From contig JAGXII010000017.1 of assembly GCA_024635735.1 (NCBI GenBank), forward strand, positions 1-11,062: a DNA stretch of 11,062 nucleotides, in the 5' to 3' direction. The position numbers and the translations under genes are program-made. Shown piece after piece: positions 1 to 6,200 of this stretch (position 1 is the first letter of the stretch; every line of letters begins with the position of its first letter). The notes under the pieces are model-generated. The model was not told the DNA's origin and did not search any database. It saw only the letters and a list, made by a program, of their open reading frames with translations. Source of the DNA: Christiangramia sp. GTDB taxonomy: Bacteria; Bacteroidota; Bacteroidia; Flavobacteriales; Flavobacteriaceae.

Positions 1-90
1 CAAAGGGATTATTTTGGCGCTCATACCTATGAGAGAATTGATAAAACAAGGGGAGAATTCTTTCATACTATCTGGAAAAATAATAATTAA
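1..90 (+). CDS. gnd: 6-phosphogluconate dehydrogenase (decarboxylating), C-terminal end only
   Basis: This is the 3' end of a gene that begins before the window: 29 codons then TAA at 88-90. The peptide contains RDYFGAHTYERIDK and then GEFFHTIW, the hallmark C-terminal tail of 6-phosphogluconate dehydrogenase, which oxidatively decarboxylates 6-phosphogluconate to ribulose 5-phosphate with NADP+ or NAD+ in the cytosol. In the known dimer structures this tail reaches into the partner subunit. The Arg of RDYF (bases 4-6) and the His of GAH (22-24) match the family residues (Arg446 and His452 in the sheep enzyme) that bind substrate, so the tail looks intact. The stop overlaps the start of gntP by one base, which suggests translational coupling and a gluconate-use operon. 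Family identification is firm although little is visible; the cofactor preference cannot be judged from this piece. Confidence 0.93.
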   Translation, partial: QRDYFGAHTYERIDKTRGEFFHTIWKNNN

Positions 91-1433
91 TGGACTTACA
101 ATTACTCGCGACTGTTCTCACAGGCATTGCACTTTTACTATTCTTAATACTCCGTCTCAAAATCCAGGCTTTCCTGGCGCTGTTAATTGTCTGTATAGTA
201 GTAGGGATGATGGCCGGTTTACCGGCAAATGAAATCCTGGATACTATGAAAGAAGGGATGGGAAATACGCTGGGTTTTGTAGCTACCGTGGTTGGTCTGG
301 GAGCATTGTTTGGAGGTATTCTGGAACAATCTGGTGGAGCTAAGAGACTTGCTACCTATATGCTGAATAAAACCGGGGAATCTAAAGCTTCCTGGGCGAT
401 GGTGCTTACGGGATTTGTAGTTGCGATTCCGGTTTTCTTTGATGTGGCTTTTATCATCCTTGTTCCCATTACTTATGCCTTGAGTAAAAGTACCGGGAAA
501 TCATTATTGTTATATGCTCTTCCACTACTGGCCGGGCTCGCCATCACTCATGCGTTTATCCCGCCAACGCCGGGACCTATTGCTGTAGCCGATATTCTGG
601 GAGCAGACCTGGGATGGGTCATTCTTTTCGGTTTTTTAACGGGGGTTCCCGCGGCGATTATTAGCGGACCCATATTCGCTCGATTTATTTCAAAAAGAAT
701 TTTCATTGAACCTGTTGATTTTGCAGGAGAAAATAATGAATCTATTAATCCACCGTCTCCCGGGTTGATCATGTTGATCATTTTTATACCAATCTTTCTT
801 ATAGTATTAAGCACGGTAACCAGTAGCCCTTTATTAGCTTCGGTAGCTATACCTGAGAACCTGCTTTACATAATAACCTTGCTTGGGCATCCTTTTACCG
901 CCTTGATCATCGCAAACTTACTGGCCTGGTATTTTATAGGAATTAGAAGAGGCATGGGAAAGGAATTTCTTTTGAAGGTGGCGACCAAATCTTTTCAGGC
1001 TGCCGGAATTATCATTTTACTTACCGGAGCAGGGGGTGCTTTTAAACAGATTCTTATTGCAACCGGTGCCGGAGAAATGATAGCAAACGGACTCAGTAAT
1101 GATTTTTTCAATCCTTTAGTTTTTGGGTTCCTGGTGGCCTTACTGGTAAGGGTATTACAGGGATCGGCCACTGTAGCTATGATTACGGCTGCCGGAATTA
1201 CTGCTCCTGTTCTTGCCGAATCTGTTTATTCTATTCCCCAGATCTCAATTATTGTGATCGCTATTGCTGCTGGGGCTTCCAGTTTTTCTCATGTTAATGA
1301 CAGCGGATTCTGGCTGGTGAGTCAGTATCTGGGAATGAATGAAAAACAAACCTTTAAAACCTGGACGGTAATGACCACTTTAATTGGTTTTACCGGACTG
1401 ATGGCCAGTTTGCTACTTTGGTTCGTGATATAA
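90..1433 (+). CDS. gntP: GntP-family gluconate:H+ symporter
   Basis: Encodes 447 residues, the usual length for the gluconate permease (GntP) family. It is hydrophobic throughout with about a dozen membrane segments, so it is an inner-membrane secondary transporter. Family signatures include GNTLGFVATVVGLGALFGG (about 58-76), HAFIPPTPGP (154-163) and SHVNDSGFW (about 400-408). The family imports gluconate or related sugar acids by proton symport. Substrate is inferred as gluconate because the gene sits directly behind gnd: imported gluconate, once phosphorylated by a kinase not seen here, is the Gnd substrate. The start ATG (90-92) shares its A with the gnd TAA in a TAATG junction, and no strong Shine-Dalgarno site is visible, so translation is probably coupled to gnd. 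A hairpin follows the stop immediately. Other sugar acids such as fructuronate or glycerate remain possible, since family members differ in substrate. Confidence 0.93.
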   Translation: MDLQLLATVLTGIALLLFLILRLKIQAFLALLIVCIVVGMMAGLPANEILDTMKEGMGNTLGFVATVVGLGALFGGILEQSGGAKRLATYMLNKTGESKASWAMVLTGFVVAIPVFFDVAFIILVPITYALSKSTGKSLLLYALPLLAGLAITHAFIPPTPGPIAVADILGADLGWVILFGFLTGVPAAIISGPIFARFISKRIFIEPVDFAGENNESINPPSPGLIMLIIFIPIFLIVLSTVTSSPLLASVAIPENLLYIITLLGHPFTALIIANLLAWYFIGIRRGMGKEFLLKVATKSFQAAGIIILLTGAGGAFKQILIATGAGEMIANGLSNDFFNPLVFGFLVALLVRVLQGSATVAMITAAGITAPVLAESVYSIPQISIIVIAIAAGASSFSHVNDSGFWLVSQYLGMNEKQTFKTWTVMTTLIGFTGLMASLLLWFVI

Positions 1434-1435
1434 AA

Positions 1436-1462
1436 AAAGCCCGGTCGTTTTAACCAGGCTTT
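1436..1462 (-). terminator. Intrinsic terminator, shared by two convergent genes
   Basis: An inverted repeat lies between the gntP stop and the stop of the minus-strand gene at 1484. AAAGCC (1436-1441) pairs with GGCTTT (1457-1462), and GGT (1443-1445) with ACC (1453-1455), around a 7-base loop. Read on the minus strand the central mismatch becomes a G-U pair, giving a continuous 10-bp stem followed by a run of T's; this is a textbook rho-independent terminator for the minus-strand gene. Read on the plus strand the same position is a C-A mismatch and the T run is short, so it should work less well for gntP. Seen directly as structure; termination is inferred. Confidence 0.82.
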
Positions 1463-1483
1463 AAATAGTATTATTTCAAGCTA

Positions 1484-1810
1484 TCAGATCTTTTTATCTG
1501 AATTTGGATGGTCAACTTCCTTTTTTCTTTCAGGACGTTCTCCTCTTTTATTGTACTGTGCATTCTGCGCATCGGGAATTGCCTTTCCCTGTCCGGTTTC
1601 ATCATTATTACTGGCTGGAATATCTAAGTTCTCCCCTGTGAAATCTACATCTTCTTCACGATCCAGAGCTTTATCCTGACCTTTATTCATACTTCGCCCT
1701 TTTTTATTAAGGGCCTGCTTATCTTTTTTAGTAACCTCTGGATTATATGGTAGATCCTCAGGTTTTCCTTTTTTCTTTTCTTCTTCCGGTCTGTTAACTT
1801 CCTTCTTTAT
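1484..1810 (-). CDS. Small, highly charged hypothetical protein with unclear start codon
   Basis: The stop is TGA at 1484-1486. The first ATG (1688-1690) gives only 68 residues, but the same frame stays open for 41 more codons up to a TGA at 1814-1816. The extra part (for example PEDLPYNPEVTKKDKQAL) has the same Lys/Glu/Asp/Asn/Pro-rich composition as the rest, so it looks translated. That stretch has no ATG, GTG or TTG in frame. The 5'-most candidate is ATA at 1808-1810, which would read (M)KKEVNRPEEE, 108 residues in all; ATT at 1811-1813 is next to it. The protein has no signal peptide, no membrane segment, no Cys or Trp and a single Phe, so it is probably cytosolic and largely disordered. 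I do not know its function; similar small hydrophilic proteins occur, as I recall, in other flavobacteria. Either the start is non-canonical, the ATG has been lost, or a shorter product begins at 1690. It has its own terminator at 1436-1462. Confidence 0.62.
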   Translation of the reverse strand: MKKEVNRPEEEKKKGKPEDLPYNPEVTKKDKQALNKKGRSMNKGQDKALDREEDVDFTGENLDIPASNNDETGQGKAIPDAQNAQYNKRGERPERKKEVDHPNSDKKI

Positions 1811-1901
1811 AATTCAAAATTTTTGATTCTCTTCAATTTAGAAAAGATCTGAGGGAATTGAAGACTTAGAGCGGTTAAAATCTAGTTAAGATTAATAATA
1901 A

Positions 1902-1930
1902 AAAAAGGAAGACAAATTGCCTTCCTTTTT
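1902..1930 (-). terminator. Intrinsic terminator of the OmpA-like gene
   Basis: AAAAAGGAAG (1902-1911) is perfectly complementary to CTTCCTTTTT (1921-1930) around a 9-base loop. On the minus strand the stem begins about 22 bases after the stop codon of the OmpA-like lipoprotein gene and runs into TTTTTTTATTATT, the expected U tract. It separates that gene from the small charged gene further along the same strand, so the two are probably separate transcription units, unless readthrough occurs. Structure is seen directly; function is inferred. Confidence 0.85.
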
Positions 1931-1951
1931 GATATCTCTTTAAAAACTATC

Positions 1952-2800
1952 TTATTGTTGTCCCGCAATAGATTCTTCAGAATCCAGCATCGCAAAGAAT
2001 TTGTCAAGATTTGGAATAATTACGATACGGGTCCTTCTGTTCTTAGCCATGTTCTCTTTGCTGGTGTTTTCAACAAGTGGTTGATAGCTACTTCTACCTG
2101 CAGCGATTAGCTTGGAAGGATCTACATCATATTTATCCTGTAAAAGTCTTACAATAGATGTTGCTCTTCTTACACTAAGATCCCAGTTATCTTTCAAATA
2201 AGAATCTTTCACAACAGTTCTGTCATCTGTATGACCTTCGATCATAACTTCCATAGCTGGTTCGCTATTGATCACTTCAGCAAGTTTCTTAAGAAGTGGT
2301 TGAGCTTTATTAGTTACTCTGGAACTACCGCTTCCGAATAAAAGTTTATCAGAAACATTGATCATTACTACTGTCTCATCAACATTAATGTCAATATCGT
2401 CTTCATCTGCACCTTCTGAAATGTTTTGTTTCAGGTTATAAGAAACGGCAAGGTTAATAGAGTCTTCAAGAGTTTTAGCTCCTTTTACTTTTTCAGGATC
2501 GATCTTAGAGATTGTTTTTTTCATTTTCTCTTTGGTCGTCTTGGACATTACCGTTAGATCGTTCATTTCCATCATGCCTTCATTCTCTGTTCTAAGAGAA
2601 TTGATCTTCGCATTATATTCTGCTACTCTTTCTTCAATACGAGCATATTTTTCTTCAATTTCTTCCTTTTCTACCCTTGTTTTCTGAAGCGTACTACGGG
2701 TATCATTCAATTCCCCTTCCAGGGCTACGTATTTCTTCTTCGAAACACAAGAGGTAAGCATTGTTACTGCTAATACCGTTACAGTTATTACTTTTTTCAT
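1952..2800 (-). CDS. OmpA/Pal-type peptidoglycan-binding lipoprotein with coiled coil
   Basis: Encodes 282 residues. The N-terminus is a short lipoprotein signal, with basic start MKK, a hydrophobic stretch and lipobox LTSC (15-18), so Cys18 should be lipidated. Residues about 21-76 form a charged heptad-like coiled coil. Residues about 145-262 are an OmpA C-terminal domain (PF00691 type) with EGHTDD (188-193), NWDLSVRRA (205-213) and NRRTRIVI (254-261). By family comparison Asp192 and Arg212 are the residues that grip the diaminopimelate of peptidoglycan. There is no beta-barrel, so it resembles Pal or the periplasmic part of MotB rather than true OmpA. The residues after Cys18 (VSKKK) are basic and lack the acidic surface-export signal known in Bacteroidetes, which suggests it faces the periplasm and tethers the outer membrane to the cell wall. 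It is transcribed away from tamB and ends at a strong hairpin. The start ATG (2798-2800) is fixed by the signal peptide. Confidence 0.9.
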   Translation of the reverse strand: MKKVITVTVLAVTMLTSCVSKKKYVALEGELNDTRSTLQKTRVEKEEIEEKYARIEERVAEYNAKINSLRTENEGMMEMNDLTVMSKTTKEKMKKTISKIDPEKVKGAKTLEDSINLAVSYNLKQNISEGADEDDIDINVDETVVMINVSDKLLFGSGSSRVTNKAQPLLKKLAEVINSEPAMEVMIEGHTDDRTVVKDSYLKDNWDLSVRRATSIVRLLQDKYDVDPSKLIAAGRSSYQPLVENTSKENMAKNRRTRIVIIPNLDKFFAMLDSEESIAGQQ

Positions 2801-2880
2801 AATTAGTTTTAATTTACAGTTTTGTTGTTTGATTATTTAGTTATCGAATACTGTTATAAATGCTATAATAATGCCAATAC

Positions 2881-2894
2881 AGGGAGAACTCCCT
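2881..2894. repeat. Short GC-rich dyad upstream of the OmpA-like gene
   Basis: AGGGAG (2881-2886) and CTCCCT (2889-2894) are perfect inverted arms separated by only two bases, within an otherwise AT-rich region 80-95 bases upstream of the lipoprotein start. The two-base gap is too tight for a good RNA hairpin but suits a dimeric DNA-binding protein, so it could be an operator. No known regulator site is recognised, and a 6-bp dyad can arise by chance. Confidence 0.3.
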
Positions 2895-3173
2895 TCGCTT
2901 TCCTTGCTTTTAGCACTATAAATCACCGGTTTTACTAACTGCTAACGCTGATTATCAGATGTTTTACATTTCAACGTAAATTCTGGGAAATGGAAAACCA
3001 GATTCTTATTTCGATGTGTATTTTCCTGAAATTTGTAGAAAAACGCATAAAAGTGTACCAAAATTCCACAGTTTTCGTGAATATTTTCCTTTCGTTCATC
3101 GATTGAAAATCCTTCAAAACCCCAATAATACCTTGATTTTAACACAAGTTTATTAGAAATTAAGTTTTTAGAG

Positions 3174-3205
3174 TTTCGGTTTATAAAGCCTATACGATAA
3201 CTTTG
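3174..3205 (+). promoter_or_regulatory. Flavobacterial primary-sigma promoter of tamB-tamL
   Basis: TAACTTTG at 3198-3205 matches the Bacteroidetes -7 consensus TAnnTTTG at every fixed position. Twenty bases upstream is TTTC (3174-3177), one change from the -33 element TTTG, and the spacing is within the usual 19-21. Transcription would begin at about 3209-3213, leaving a leader of roughly 13-17 bases before the TTG at 3226. Motif match is seen; promoter use is inferred. Confidence 0.68.
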
Positions 3206-3225
3206 AGAATTAACAATTTCATTAC

Positions 3226-6200
3226 TTGAACCAAAAAAAGAAAAAGCTATATAAAGTCTTAAAAATCCTCGGAAAGATATTCCTGGGGATTCTCATTTTT
3301 TTATTACTCGTTATCTTATTCGTTAGAAGTCCGTGGGGACAAAATATTATAAAGGATAAGTTCATCTCTTCCCTTTCTAGAAAAACGGGGACCGAAGTAA
3401 CACTTGATAAACTCTACATTAAGTTTAATGGAGACATTCAGGTTGATGGTCTTTATATCGAAGATCAACAGGGAGATACACTTATATATTCTGAAAGTCT
3501 TTCGGCGGACATACCTCTGTGGCCTATCATTCGTGGGAATGGAATAGGGATTAACGAAATAGACTGGAAACATGTAAGGGCAAATATTATAAGGAAAGAT
3601 AGTATTTCAGGATTCAACTATGAATTTTTAATGAATGCCTATTCTTCAGATACCACCGGGACTTCAAAAGCAACCGACACGACAGGATCACCCATGAATA
3701 TCAGCCTTGGAGATTTTAATCTGGAGAATTTTAAGGTAAATTATAGGGACGAAGTTTCTGGCATAGACTCACGGATCAATTTTGATCAGTTACAACTGGA
3801 GTTTACCGAATCTGATGTAACTAATATGGTTTTTCGCGCTGACGACGCGGTTATAAAAAATGCGGAGCTGAATTATACTCAAACACATCCTTTCCCGGAA
3901 AGCGATAGCGAACCGCCACCCTTACCATTAATTGCAGTTAATAATCTTGAACTCCATAATGTTAGGGGGATATATGATTCAAAACCGGATTCACTATATA
4001 CCAATTTTGATATAGTTGGTCTTAACCTCGAAAAGGCAGAATTTGACTTGAAGAATAACAAGCTTTCCAGCGAGTTTCTCAGTCTTTCAGACTCGAGGAT
4101 TGTTTTGGAGATGCAGCAGTCTGATTCGAAATCCTCAACAAAGACCCAGGCTCAGGATACCGGATTCCAATGGCCAGATTGGAAAATTGATATTGCCGAG
4201 ACTAATCTAAGTAACGATTATTTCAATTATAGTGTGAATGGGGCAGAGGCTGAAAAAGGTACATTCAATCCCAATGCGGTCAAAATAGATAGTTTGTTCT
4301 TTGAATCTAATGGGCTTTCTTACCAGGATAAAAAGGCACAGATAGATATTCAAAAATTGCAATTCAAAGAAGGTTCAGGAATTAACCTCCATAAGTTTAA
4401 TCTTCAGGCGCTAGTTAGCGATGAGAAAATTGAGATTTCCGGGCTTGATCTCGGTTTAAATAATAATTCTGTGGCCGGGAATATGACCATGGAATATTCA
4501 GGTATGGATGAGTTTATAAAAAATCCCGGAGGTGCAAGGATTAGAACAAACCTGAATGATATATACCTTCAAATTTCAGATTTCTACAGATTTCAGCCAG
4601 ACCTGAAAAACAATCAATATATACAGGCACTGGCAGGAGCTCCGGTTCAGGGAAACTTTTCCGCTCAGGGTAAAGTTGAAAATATCAATCTAGAGTCACT
4701 TAATTTGAGTTGGAGGAATACCAGAATTTCCGGTTCGGGAAGTCTGGTAAATCTTCAGGATCCTGAAAATTTGAGTTATAATCTACCAAATTTGAGTGCC
4801 AGAACTCAAAGAAGTGATCTGCTTAGGTTTGTTAAAGAAGAAGATCTGGGAATAAGACTTCCAGAGAACATTCAAATTAAAGGAAATTTTTCAGGCAATA
4901 CCGGCGATGTAAAGACTGACGCGTTAGTGGTTACTTCAGAAGGAACCCTTGATATTAAAGGAAATTTTCAAACAGGAGATAAAATTGTGTTCGATGCCAC
5001 TGTTGCCGGGGACAGTATTGCTTTGGGAAGACTGCTTCAAAATGAAGACTTAGGGAATATTAAAATAAATGTAAAGGCTTCAGGAAAAGGGAGTTCTATA
5101 AATAACCTGAATGCCGATCTGGATTCGGAAATTTCCTCCTTTACCTATAAAGATTATGAATTCAGGAATATAGATATAAAGGGGAAGCTTGAAAACGGTA
5201 AAGGACCCGTGAATTTAATTTATCAGGACCAGAATCTTGAAATGGAGGCGCAGACGAATATTCGACTTGACAGCGTTTCCCCACGATATGATTTTACGAT
5301 TTATTTAGATGGAGCAGATCTCGGAGCTTTGGGAATCACCCAGAGAAATATTAAAACCGGATTTACTCTGGAAGGGTGGTATGAAGGAGATGTCCAAAAT
5401 TATGAGGTGGATGCTAAAATCATTGATGGAGTGGCTGTCTATAATAACAAAACCTATCTTCTGGGAAGTTTTGACGCTCATGCCTTTGTTGAGCCAGATA
5501 CCACATCGGTAACTGTGGACAATCGTATTCTCGATTTAAACCTTCAGTCTAATGCAAGTCCTAATGCTTTTGCAAAGGCCATCAATAATCATTTCAAAAG
5601 ATATATAGATGAAAATTATAAGGAGGATACTATAATTAATCCTGTAAATCTTCAGCTGGATGCCAAAATTAGGGAAGCACCAATTTTAACCGACGTATTT
5701 TTTGTAAATCTTAAAGAAGTAGATACTATTGATATTAAGGTAGACTTTGCTGAAAAGGAAAGAACGCTCAACGCGGCAATTTCGGTTCCTCATATCACCT
5801 ATTTCAGTAGTGAAATAGATTCGCTGAAACTGGACCTTAGCTCGGATACGGAGGACCTTAATTTTAATTTTGCCTTCAATTCTCTTGATGCCGGTCCCAT
5901 TGCAATCAAGAAAACTATTATCAAAGGCGGAGTGATAAACCGTAAGCTGGATCTTGAATTTACTTCTTTGCACGAAGAAGAAAGAATCGTGCATATAAAC
6001 TCCCAACTTAACTTCCAGGGAGATACCTTAAAATTTCACTTGGAGCCCAAAGAATTAATTCTGAATAAAAATCCATGGGAAATTTCGGATAACAATCTTA
6101 TAAGTCTCGGCAAAGAGTATATTAATTTTCAGGATTTCAGGTTAACAAGGAATGACCAGGTAATGGAAGTTCTGAATAATAAACCAGGAGTGGAAAAGGA

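Larger units (their letters stand above)
2801..3225. other. Divergent intergenic region between the OmpA-like gene and tamB
   Basis: These 425 AT-rich bases hold no convincing gene. A minus-strand frame at 2942-3145 opening with GTG encodes 67 residues with no recognisable family, no domain pattern and odd composition, so I treat it as chance. The plus-strand promoter of tamB is at the right edge. Just upstream of the OmpA-like gene is a small dyad (2881-2894). A second weak inverted repeat, TTTAC (2963-2967) with GTAAA (2976-2980), may be chance. I could not find a good minus-strand -33/-7 promoter for the OmpA-like gene, although it must lie here. No tRNA or riboswitch-like structure was recognised. 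Confidence 0.6.

Noticed and set aside
14..232. Plus-strand frame of 72 codons over the gnd/gntP junction
   Set aside because: It overlaps the clearly conserved gnd tail and gntP start in another frame and shows no protein signature.
2800..2880. TTGGCA and TATAAC as a sigma-70-like promoter for the OmpA-like gene (minus strand)
   Set aside because: The two hexamers are only about 13 bases apart, too close for a working promoter, and the Bacteroidetes -7 element TAnnTTTG is absent there.
2942..3145. Minus-strand 67-codon frame with GTG start in the intergenic region
   Set aside because: Residue composition is rich in Phe, His, Tyr and Asn without any family pattern, it has no plausible initiation region, and it looks like translated AT-rich spacer.
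5686..6006. Minus-strand frame of 106 codons inside tamB
   Set aside because: It is antisense to a conserved gene with uninterrupted coding character, and its product has no recognisable features. The same holds for the shorter antisense frames at 3316-3573, 3879-4061, 6663-6896, 6871-7098 and 8270-8476, and for 548-814 in gntP.
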